A stretch of 64,000 bases of DNA, from contig CAJTLO010000002.1 of NCBI GenBank assembly GCA_910577285.1, positions 1-64,000 on the forward strand, read 5' to 3'. Positions 5,213 to 12,033 of this stretch are shown here, piece after piece. The notes below the pieces were generated by a model. That model made no database searches and had not been told where the DNA came from. It worked only from the letters and a program-made list of their open reading frames with translations. The stretch comes from an uncultured Rikenellaceae bacterium (lineage in GTDB: Bacteria; Bacteroidota; Bacteroidia; Bacteroidales; Rikenellaceae). The first letter of the stretch is position 1, and every line of letters begins with the position of its first letter. The position numbers were made by a program, and so were the translations under genes.

Positions 5213-7513
5213 CTATTTGTTAAGTAATTGACGTTTCTCGAATTTCCGACGTTCGCGGGCGAGGTACCGCGCTTCGATGTCGGCATTTTCCTGCTCCATC
5301 CGGCGATCCGCGGCGGTAGCCTCCTGCCTCTCCAGCGTCCGCCGCTTGCGCTCGGCCATTTTTTTATCGGCGGCCGTGATGGTGATAGTCTGCTCGTATG
5401 CCTCGTTTATGTCGGATTTTTGCAGTCCGAACCGCACCGCCTCGTCGTAGCCGTAACCGAACATATATTCCGATGTCCGCTGCAGCTCGTCCAATGCTTC
5501 GGCAGGACGCTGCCGGTCCGCCTCTTTTCTCTGGCGCAGATATTCTCGGGCAGCCCGATCCGCGGGCGTGGCCTCGATGTACGACAACGACGCCTTCGCC
5601 ACCGGCGGGCAGGTCATGATAAAGCGACCGCCGAGGCTGTACAAGTCGGCACCCGACTCGTCGTATACTACCTGTACGCGGCTGTCGTAGCCGTTACCCG
5701 TGGCGCGGGAGATGGTTTCGGCACCCGTTCCCGCATAATCCGGAATCTCGTACATACAGGTGGCCGTCGCGCCCTGGGGCGTAACAAAACCCCTCATGCG
5801 CTCGATGGTGAGCGTGGTTCGCGTGCCGAAGATTTGCCGCAACTGGTGCGCATCCATCTCCGCACAGGCGGGATTCTTACGTGCAAACCGCTCGGCGGGA
5901 GATTCGCCACCGTTGACGCGGCGGTTATTCCACGCCTCGATACGTTTTTCCAACACCGCAACCGCTTCCGCATAGGTCGGATAATCGTACACGCTCATGT
6001 TGTCGGTATTGGCTCGGCCACCGATGGCGGCGTTGTGAGAACTCCGCACAAACTCCTTACATGACCGCAGGACGGCATTTTTGAACAACCGAAAATATTT
6101 TTCGGCGGGGTTTGCCTGCGAGTTATGCGCCTCGATACGGCGCACTCTATTGAATACCGTTGCCAGCCACTCCCGACTCTCGTTTTTGGAGAACGCCGGG
6201 GCGTTGTCGCTGACGAACTCGAACATCGTGCGGCTCCCGCCGCGGCGAACTGCCATACGGACGGCCTGCTGGACGATCGTAAAACTCTCCTCGCTGGAAC
6301 CCTCCGGCGCAATACCATAGCCAGCGACGTAGCCGCTGGCCACGTCAGTAATCATCACGACGTACAGATTGCGCGTGCGTGTCTGCTCGGTGTATTGCTT
6401 GGTGTCTTTATCGAAAATGCGAGCGGTGTATCGGTAGCTTATCAAACCGGAACCGTCACCGCAAAAAAGCGAATGCGCCCACGTCAACTCCCGCGTGGGT
6501 ATGTAGGTCAGATAGTGTTTATTATAGTAATCCTCGCCGTGCCTAAATACGTCGAAGCGTAACCGATTGGGCAACGAGGTGAGGCTCCTGCAAAACGTCC
6601 GTTCCGACACCGGCTTTTCGCCGATCTCGCAAATCGCCGGCACATATTGTTCGTTGTACAGCGCGGTGAGCGCCTCTTTCTGCGGCCCGTCGATGTTCGC
6701 GTAGGCCATCAGCATGAAAGCCTGGTGCACGTCGAACCGGTATATCTCGCCCGTCTGGTGATCCACGACGGGATATTTGCCGACGATACGGCGGTTGTTG
6801 TTGCCAATTTTTGCGGAAATGATCCACTTGCGCTGGTCGTCCTCGTCCGTCGGGAAACCGCGCAGTTTCATACGCAGACTGTCGCTGGTGGTGACCCGGA
6901 AATTCGACAGGCGTAACTCCGCAAGAATCTCGGCGCACGCTGTCAAAAACTGCCCCTGACCGGAAAACCCGTAGTTCTCGTAATCGCCATCTGCAATCGT
7001 TCGACGAATGAACCGACACCACGCCAGCGCACGCGCATATTCGCGGCATATCGAGAGGTCTATTCGGAAACCGCTTTGAGTCTGCAACCACCGAACATCC
7101 GCGTTATCGGTTATCTCCTGCACGATTGCCACCAGGGCGCCCCGTAGGGCTGCGCGGCGTTCCCGGCTCCGGGAGAGCTTACGCTCATCGACCTCCGCCA
7201 GCAGCTCCTCTTTCGTGGGCAGGTAGTCTCGGTAACAGGCGGGTTTTCGGTTCGGGATCGTGTCGATATCGTAATAATACTGGCCGTCTTTGCGGCCCCA
7301 CCGCCACGATTTGCCAGGTTTCGCGCCCAGGAAAAAATCGGGTTGCGATGTAACCGCCTGCCACGAGGCCGGAAGGGATTGTTTGTAACGAACACGAATA
7401 ACCCGCAAGTATTCATCGTCAATTTCGCAACGATCCATGACCAAACGTTGCGATACCCACACGGTAACCCCGTCGGAGGTTTCGCGAACAAGTATGTCGT
7501 TTGGTACGATCAT
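5213..7513 (-). CDS. Mu-type DDE transposase (MuA-like)
   Basis: A 766-aa protein. Its N-terminal third is a DNA-binding region; the central integrase core carries the DDE triad in VVMITDVASGYVAGYG, EFVSDNAPAFSKNE and NPAEKYFRLFK (about residues 395-500). A Mu C-terminal-like domain follows (WNNRRVNGGESPAERF and a beta-rich part). A basic, glutamate-rich C-terminal tail (about 660-766) probably contacts the ATPase. It catalyses donor cleavage and strand transfer for integration and replicative transposition. All three acidic residues are present, so it looks active. A small GCCG/CGGC hairpin precedes the ATG. Confidence 0.92.
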   Translation of the reverse strand: MIVPNDILVRETSDGVTVWVSQRLVMDRCEIDDEYLRVIRVRYKQSLPASWQAVTSQPDFFLGAKPGKSWRWGRKDGQYYYDIDTIPNRKPACYRDYLPTKEELLAEVDERKLSRSRERRAALRGALVAIVQEITDNADVRWLQTQSGFRIDLSICREYARALAWCRFIRRTIADGDYENYGFSGQGQFLTACAEILAELRLSNFRVTTSDSLRMKLRGFPTDEDDQRKWIISAKIGNNNRRIVGKYPVVDHQTGEIYRFDVHQAFMLMAYANIDGPQKEALTALYNEQYVPAICEIGEKPVSERTFCRSLTSLPNRLRFDVFRHGEDYYNKHYLTYIPTRELTWAHSLFCGDGSGLISYRYTARIFDKDTKQYTEQTRTRNLYVVMITDVASGYVAGYGIAPEGSSEESFTIVQQAVRMAVRRGGSRTMFEFVSDNAPAFSKNESREWLATVFNRVRRIEAHNSQANPAEKYFRLFKNAVLRSCKEFVRSSHNAAIGGRANTDNMSVYDYPTYAEAVAVLEKRIEAWNNRRVNGGESPAERFARKNPACAEMDAHQLRQIFGTRTTLTIERMRGFVTPQGATATCMYEIPDYAGTGAETISRATGNGYDSRVQVVYDESGADLYSLGGRFIMTCPPVAKASLSYIEATPADRAAREYLRQRKEADRQRPAEALDELQRTSEYMFGYGYDEAVRFGLQKSDINEAYEQTITITAADKKMAERKRRTLERQEATAADRRMEQENADIEARYLARERRKFEKRQLLNK

Positions 7514-7569
7514 TTTAAAATCCCTTTCAAGCGCCGCAAACCGGCATTAAATTTTCAAACGTTTAAACA

Positions 7570-8154
7570 CTACAAATCCCGGATGAATTCCCGCTTACAT
7601 ATGGGGCATTCGGGAATACCCTTAGCGATCCATTTGTTAGTGATTCGTATCGTATACCCGCACTTTTCGCAAACACATTTTACCAGGCGGCATCGGTCGG
7701 GTTTGATATTCGGCATACTGTTATGAAGGCTGGCGTGCGGAAATGCGCCAAGCTTGGATACAAGGTGTTCAAAATATTGTTGAAGGCTTTCGTTTGCTGT
7801 CGATGATGACATTTGCCCTTCCAGGCCCACGAACACGCCCAATTCCCGAAAATCCTTGCCATGCCCGGCAATGCCGCAGGCATGGATCATTTCATGAACA
7901 AGGATCGACAATACTCCCTCCGCTCCTTCGACCTGCGAAACGGTCGGATTGATGTATATCTGTGCGATGCCGTCCGTAGCCATGGCCGACATGCAACATA
8001 CACCCAGCACGCGCCGTTTGCCGAGACCGCGTTTTGGTGGAAAGCCTATAGACACTCTCACCCGGGGCACCTCGACACGTTCTCTAAATAGCGGCCGCAA
8101 TTCATCTACTGCCGCATTTAGCCAACTTTCGCGCGTATCGTATTTCCGATTCAT
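7570..8154 (-). CDS. SprT-like zinc metalloprotease
   Basis: The 194-aa product has the zincin motif HEMIHACGIAGHGKDF (about residues 88-103) and a C-terminal zinc ribbon with two CxxC pairs (CVCEKCGY and CPICKREF). This matches SprT/Spartan-like proteases, which degrade DNA-bound proteins. A plausible phage role is removal of the transposase complex or other roadblocks from DNA, but this is inference. It lies directly upstream of the transposase gene and has a folded leader element (8177-8222). Confidence 0.8.
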   Translation of the reverse strand: MNRKYDTRESWLNAAVDELRPLFRERVEVPRVRVSIGFPPKRGLGKRRVLGVCCMSAMATDGIAQIYINPTVSQVEGAEGVLSILVHEMIHACGIAGHGKDFRELGVFVGLEGQMSSSTANESLQQYFEHLVSKLGAFPHASLHNSMPNIKPDRCRLVKCVCEKCGYTIRITNKWIAKGIPECPICKREFIRDL

Positions 8155-8176
8155 CGTTTAAACGTTTTTCGTTGTT

Positions 8177-8222
8177 CCCACCCCGGTCTCGCTCCGGGAG
8201 GCGGCCTTGTGCCGCTGCGGGA
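8177..8222 (-). promoter_or_regulatory. Two-hairpin leader element upstream of SprT-like gene
   Basis: On the minus strand a short TCCC/GGGA closing helix encloses GCGGC-ACAAG-GCCGC and CCCGG-AGCGAGA-CCGGG hairpins. It ends 22 bases before the ATG at 8154. The 7-base loop AGCGAGA nearly matches loop AGCGATG of the element at 8720-8764. Confidence 0.5.
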
Positions 8223-8229
8223 TTTTGAT

Positions 8230-8237
8230 TAAATTTG
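8230..8237 (+). promoter_or_regulatory. Possible rightward promoter (TAAATTTG)
   Basis: An exact TAnnTTTG box with a TTG 20 bases upstream, 21 bases before the ATG of the rightward ORF at 8259. It opposes the early operon, so it could drive a counter-transcript. Confidence 0.4.
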
Positions 8238-8258
8238 TAATTTCAAATTCTGTAGCGT

Positions 8259-8591
8259 ATGGAAAAATTGAGCAACCACTTCACTAATGTTATCCGCAAA
8301 AGTCTTGTACAGATATATATCGACATTCTGGATTCTTTCAAAAAGTGTTTTCCGGCATTTTCGTATGAAATAACAGACAATCTGCGGGTTTCGGAAGCAG
8401 AATTGCCAATCGGCATGTTCAAGGAAGAGGAATATCGACGACTATATGTATCTGTTTCAATTTGCGACCCGTCTCCTTTTGTTGTGCACGAGACCGAGCG
8501 GGCTTACCACACAATGTGTCTTTCCAATCCTTTGTCTCCCTTTCTAAAAGGAGGGTTTTTCCCAGAATCGGAAGACATCCGAGAGTGGTGA
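8259..8591 (+). CDS. Possible counter-oriented small phage protein (110 aa)
   Basis: The first ~65 residues (MEKLSNHFTNVIRKSLVQIY..., EEEYRRLYVSVSICD) look protein-like and lie in a gap of the leftward operon. The last 45 residues run antisense to the leftward 92-aa gene and look less natural. A TAAATTTG box lies just upstream. It may be a real gene with a tail extended by overlap, or a chance ORF. No family recognised. Confidence 0.35.
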   Translation: MEKLSNHFTNVIRKSLVQIYIDILDSFKKCFPAFSYEITDNLRVSEAELPIGMFKEEEYRRLYVSVSICDPSPFVVHETERAYHTMCLSNPLSPFLKGGFFPESEDIREW

Positions 8592-8697
8592 GTTCTTCTA
8601 CAATCCTTTCAACAGGTTGCGGGTCTTTTCGAGACTTGGCTACACGAATTACATTCTCAATCCTCTCAAGGATTGCGTATTGGGTTTTTGTATTCAT
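8419..8697 (-). CDS. Hypothetical phage protein (92 aa)
   Basis: Start at 8697 (MNTKTQYAILERIENVIR) chosen because a folded leader element ends 22 bases upstream; the longer frame would run through that element. The first ~58 residues look like a helical protein (DPQPVERIVEELTTLG). The C-terminal part is antisense to the rightward ORF at 8259, so one of the two tails is probably not natural. Function unknown. Confidence 0.5.
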   Translation of the reverse strand: MNTKTQYAILERIENVIRVAKSRKDPQPVERIVEELTTLGCLPILGKTLLLERETKDWKDTLCGKPARSRAQQKETGRKLKQIHIVVDIPLP

Positions 8698-8719
8698 CTT
8701 TTTATATTTTAATCTCGTA

Positions 8720-8764
8720 CCCCGCCCCGGCATCGCTCCGGCAAGACGTCCGTTCGTGGCGGGG
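8720..8764 (-). promoter_or_regulatory. Leader element with 7-bp closing helix
   Basis: On the minus strand CCCCGCC (8764-8758) pairs perfectly with GGCGGGG (8726-8720). Inside are a weak ACG/CGT hairpin and CCGG-AGCGATG-CCGG. It ends 22 bases before the ATG at 8697 and shares architecture and loop sequence with 8177-8222. Confidence 0.5.
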
Positions 8765-8805
8765 TTCCGTGCTGAAATGCGTTCCTTCCGATCCGCCAAT
8801 AGTCA

Positions 8806-9099
8806 CTAATTGTCGAATTCTGTAGCTTTTAATTCATCGGCGATACCCGGATATCTTTGGAAATGCCCCGGTTGATATTCTATCCTTGCGTTTTCCGGCT
8901 TAAGTCTGCCGAGTGCAAACAAGAGTCTCTCCTCCTCCTGAGCGATATACATGCACGTCCAATTAAGCCTGGCGACAATAGCTTGATATCGTTTTTTTGT
9001 CAACCCGCTCTTCATACTTTCCTCGTTCAGCTTATCACGTCTATCACATAGACGCTTATATTCGGCGGCGTGCTGTTTGATGTAATCTTGTCTTTTCAT
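8806..9099 (-). CDS. Hypothetical phage protein (97 aa)
   Basis: A basic helical protein (KRQDYIKQHAAEYKRLCDRR...) with a likely coiled coil and a C-terminal ELKATEFDN. It is the second gene of the early operon after the Ner-like gene. About 165 bases of leader upstream contain a GGCG/CGCC hairpin. No family recognised. Confidence 0.55.
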   Translation of the reverse strand: MKRQDYIKQHAAEYKRLCDRRDKLNEESMKSGLTKKRYQAIVARLNWTCMYIAQEEERLLFALGRLKPENARIEYQPGHFQRYPGIADELKATEFDN

Positions 9100-9264
9100 A
9101 TTTGTAAGTTTTGCGTATTTGCATCTTGAGACATGCTTACGGCGTTTTACCGCCTAATTAAACACACGGTTCTGTTCACAATCCACCGAGCCTGCATTTC
9201 CAGCCGGTAGCGAAGGCGCGGACGCCTATACAATACTGTAATTCCTTCCATATCATTAAATTTG

Positions 9265-9510
9265 TCAGTTAGCTGTCTCTTCGAATAACAGGCCTACTTT
9301 TCGTTTAGCGAGCAGCGCCTCCGCAGTCCGGAGAACCGGCTCGGAAACCCCCTTACCGTGTAGTACGTAAGACACCCATATACGTGTCACGCCCATACGG
9401 CGGGCAATCTTGCTTATATCACCCATACGCAATTGGGCGAGAATGCGCTCACACCGGGCCGCCCTTTCGTCGGGGGCGGTCGATTTCATTTTATGAGTTG
9501 CCTGTTTCAT
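9265..9510 (-). CDS. Ner-like small HTH regulator
   Basis: An 81-aa protein with a Cro/C1-type HTH around residues 30-60 (GDISKIARRMGVTRIWVSYV, then LHGKGVSEPVLRTAEALL). As the first gene of the leftward operon, facing the repressor gene across a shared promoter region, it sits where Mu has ner, whose product limits early and repressor transcription. The role is assigned from HTH plus position. Confidence 0.65.
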   Translation of the reverse strand: MKQATHKMKSTAPDERAARCERILAQLRMGDISKIARRMGVTRIWVSYVLHGKGVSEPVLRTAEALLAKRKVGLLFEETAN

Positions 9511-9529
9511 TTTTGAAACTATTCTTTGT

Positions 9530-9610
9530 TACTTTTGCGTAAACTTTTCACCTGCAAACATACAAAAGATTTCGCCAAGATGCAAGAAAAAGAGCAAAAG
9601 ATTTCGCCAA
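9530..9610. promoter_or_regulatory. Overlapping repressor/early promoters with direct-repeat operators
   Basis: TACTTTTG (9530-9537, plus) would drive the repressor; TATGTTTG (9562-9555, minus) would drive the early operon. The two would fire past each other, as Mu Pc and Pe do. A 16-base direct repeat (CAAAAGATTTCGCCAA at 9563-9578 and 9595-9610) is spaced 32 bases, close to three helical turns; the second copy is inside the repressor gene. These are good operator candidates for the repressor or the Ner-like protein. Confidence 0.65.
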
Positions 9611-10557
9611 TCAAGGAAAGGATTTTATATTTCGCTGACTATTTAGGGATTAGCAAGCGAGATTTTTATAAGACGATTGGAGTGTCCCGCGGAACTTTGG
9701 AATCGAAAACAGGCATTACCGAGGATACTATGGCGAAATTTATCGCCAAATATCCAGAGGTTTCGTTAGAGTGGTTAATTACCGGACAAGGTTCGATGTT
9801 TATCTCCTCCGAAAATTTTTTTGGGAAAAAAGGTCATTCCAAAACTACAAAAAACGTTATCAAATCAAATGATAACATTTTTGATAACAATTTTGATACG
9901 GAACGAAAACTACAAAAAACGTTATCAAATGGAAAGGTCGCTTCATCACAGTCGGAGGAGCCGGTAAGATATGATCTATCTACCACCCGACCGGCCATCG
10001 CGAGCGATCGTGTGACAGCTTACGAAACCGGGCGACGGTTGGCCGAAGTACCCGTTGTGGATATCGAAGCTGCGGCGGGCGGCGGGGCGCTAAATAGCGA
10101 CTATTTAGACGAGTCCGACGTATTGGGCATCCCCGCGTCCATTCTGCCTCATACATCCTCTAAACGGCTGTGTATATGTGTTCGTGGCGAATCCATGGAG
10201 CCGACGCTCTACGACGGCGTCCGTGTGGTGGTACGCTTGCTGGATCGAGCCGAATGGGCGGGAATCCGCAACAGCGAAGTATATGTTGTGACGGATCGCG
10301 AGGGAAACACGTACATCAAGCGACTGCGCAATAAATTGCGGTCGCGCGGCGTGATAGCACTCGTTTCCGACAATCCCGACAAGCGTCGTTACAAGACGTT
10401 TGAATTGTCTGAGGACGAGATATTTAATGTGTGGGTCGTCGAATTGGCGATATCGGACAGTCTACAGGCCCCTGAGCGGGATGCCATTGACGAACTGCGC
10501 GACCAGGTGGGTGATCTGCGGGACGTAGTCGACACCCTCGTCCAGCGCTTGCAGTAG
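9580..10557 (+). CDS. Prophage repressor, HTH plus S24/LexA-like peptidase
   Basis: A 325-aa protein. The ATG at 9580 (MQEKEQKISPIKERIL) is preferred; an earlier in-frame ATG at 9526 lies within the promoter. The N-terminal HTH covers residues 10-70, followed by an Asn/Lys-rich linker (about 85-125) and a C-terminal S24 domain. A likely Ala-Gly cleavage site lies in DIEAAAGGG; catalytic Ser is in VRGESMEPT and Lys in TYIKRLRN. A coiled-coil tail (DELRDQVGDLRDVVDTLVQ) could dimerise it. It probably maintains lysogeny and may self-cleave on RecA activation. The linker DNA carries repeated GATAAC sites. Confidence 0.9.
   Translation: MQEKEQKISPIKERILYFADYLGISKRDFYKTIGVSRGTLESKTGITEDTMAKFIAKYPEVSLEWLITGQGSMFISSENFFGKKGHSKTTKNVIKSNDNIFDNNFDTERKLQKTLSNGKVASSQSEEPVRYDLSTTRPAIASDRVTAYETGRRLAEVPVVDIEAAAGGGALNSDYLDESDVLGIPASILPHTSSKRLCICVRGESMEPTLYDGVRVVVRLLDRAEWAGIRNSEVYVVTDREGNTYIKRLRNKLRSRGVIALVSDNPDKRRYKTFELSEDEIFNVWVVELAISDSLQAPERDAIDELRDQVGDLRDVVDTLVQRLQ
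9841..9930. promoter_or_regulatory. Intragenic repeat cluster (TGATAAC sites) in repressor linker
   Basis: A 25-base direct repeat occurs at 9841-9865 and 9906-9930. Heptamer TGATAAC or its complement GTTATCA occurs at 9856-9862, 9870-9876, 9882-9888 and 9921-9927, with a degenerate TGATAC at 9894-9899. The two long copies are translated in different frames (TTKNVIK versus KLQKTLS), so similarity is kept at DNA level. This suggests protein-binding sites, for example an operator or a transpositional enhancer. Confidence 0.6.
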
Positions 10558-10893
10558 CGCCCTAAATTGCCGCCGAATGAGCGCAGGCGGCACGATTCCT
10601 CGCCCGAATGGCAAAAGGCTCTAAAAATGGCCTTTCCGGCGATATTCAACAGTTGCCCGCCGCGCTCGCCGCAACAGGAGGCCCGCACTAACGGCATTCC
10701 AGACGCCGCCGTTTGTTGCAGTCATGCGGTTTCTCCTCCGTCTTCTTATAGTAACCGCAATTTTTCCCGTCGTTTCTTATAAAAAAAGGCCCGAACTGGG
10801 CCTCATCTCCTTGAAAAAACGACATCAAAATTATACCTTCTTATATTTTCCTTTTCCCGCTATTTTCCCCTTAACTAACTATCTTATATATAT
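10558..10893. other. Prophage end / host junction, gene-free
   Basis: No gene seen. The prophage end must lie between the repressor stop and the cydB stop, but TG/CA ends and a 5-bp target duplication cannot be fixed without the other end. Octamer TTCTTATA occurs at 10743, 10774 and 10838 and might be transposase-binding sites. Short hairpins (for example AAAAGGC...GCCTTT near 10615-10636) follow the repressor gene. Confidence 0.4.
10785..10806 (-). terminator. Rho-independent terminator (leftward)
   Basis: On the minus strand GGCCC-AGTTC-GGGCC is followed by seven T residues. It lies about 90 bases past the cydB stop and probably ends the cydAB transcript. If so, the prophage boundary is to its left. 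Confidence 0.7.
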
Positions 10894-12027
10894 TTAAAGC
10901 ATTTCCCCCATTCTGTAGTTTTCGTATGGCCCCATATACCGCCAGGCATACACGATGTATGCGAGGACGAAAGGAATGAGCAGCGACACCACCGACATCA
11001 CCTTCAGCGTAAAGAAGCTCGACGACGCATTGAAAATGGTCAGCGAGCTCTGCAGGTCGGCATTCGAAGGATAGAAGGCCGTTCCGTTGTAACCCGCCGT
11101 AAGGAGCAGCGAGGCGACAGTTACGACCGTCCCGATACCTGCAGCCCATATCCCGTGACGGACACCCGCACAGGCAAGCGAAACGACGATACCGTACAGT
11201 ACGCCCGCGACACCCAGCAGAAACGCGATACCCACGGCAGGCATCTCCACCATATTCAGGAAATATTTGTGCCGCTGCACGACAACCTCGCCCGTCGCGG
11301 CATCCACCGCATAACCGTTACCCAGAAAGGTCCACACCACGAAAACGAGGAAGAAGACCACGAAAGGCAACGCATTGCACCACAGACCGCGCCGGCACCG
11401 GGCACGCAGCGCCTCGTCGCCCGCCCGGTTGATGAAGAGCAGCAGTGCGAGCGTCCGGGCCAGGAAGAGCATGGCAGCACCGAGGCACAGGTTGCGGGGA
11501 TCGGCCACGGCCTCCAGTCCGTGCCACGCATTGCCCCAACGGCTTATCACGGGCGCTCCCACCGTCGTGATGTTGTCCCTGGCCACCGTAAAGTCGGAAC
11601 CCGTAAAGAACGTCCCCACCACGACCCCGATGAGCAGCGTGCCGAGCAGACCGTTGATAAAGAGAAAGATATCGTACGTCTTCGTGCCGAACACGTTCCC
11701 CGGCCGGGAACGGAATTCGTAGGAAACCGCCTGCAGCACGAACGAAAGCAGGATGAGCATCCAGAGCCAGTAGGCCCCGCCGAAGCTCGTGGAGTAGAAG
11801 AGCGGGAAGGAGGCGAAGAGGGCTCCGCCGAAGGTGACGAGCGTGGTGAAGGTATATTCCCACTTGCGCCCCAGGAGGGAGAGCATGATCTTCTTCTGAC
11901 CATCGTTTCCCGGCAGCGAGAAGAGCATGGACTGGCCGCCCTGCACGAAGAGCAGGAATGCGAGCAATCCGCCGAGCAGCGAGATGAGGAACCACCAGTA
12001 GTGTTGTAAAAAGGAGTATGTGATCAT
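10894..12027 (-). CDS. cydB: Cytochrome bd ubiquinol oxidase subunit II
   Basis: A 377-aa inner-membrane protein with about nine hydrophobic segments, starting with FLQHYWWFLISLLGGLLAFLLFVQGGQ (residues 6-32) and ending in a helix before YAWRYMGPYENYRMGEML. This is the length and layout of Bacteroidota CydB, which supports CydA in the quinol-oxidising, oxygen-reducing bd complex. It begins 6 bases after cydA. In anaerobic gut bacteria the complex is thought to use nanomolar oxygen and protect against it. Confidence 0.95.
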   Translation of the reverse strand: MITYSFLQHYWWFLISLLGGLLAFLLFVQGGQSMLFSLPGNDGQKKIMLSLLGRKWEYTFTTLVTFGGALFASFPLFYSTSFGGAYWLWMLILLSFVLQAVSYEFRSRPGNVFGTKTYDIFLFINGLLGTLLIGVVVGTFFTGSDFTVARDNITTVGAPVISRWGNAWHGLEAVADPRNLCLGAAMLFLARTLALLLFINRAGDEALRARCRRGLWCNALPFVVFFLVFVVWTFLGNGYAVDAATGEVVVQRHKYFLNMVEMPAVGIAFLLGVAGVLYGIVVSLACAGVRHGIWAAGIGTVVTVASLLLTAGYNGTAFYPSNADLQSSLTIFNASSSFFTLKVMSVVSLLIPFVLAYIVYAWRYMGPYENYRMGEML

Positions 12028-12033
12028 GGTCGT

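Noticed and set aside
1..10557. Diversity-generating retroelement, known from some Bacteroides transposable phages
   Set aside because: No reverse transcriptase or template repeat is visible in the early region; it could lie beyond the left edge.
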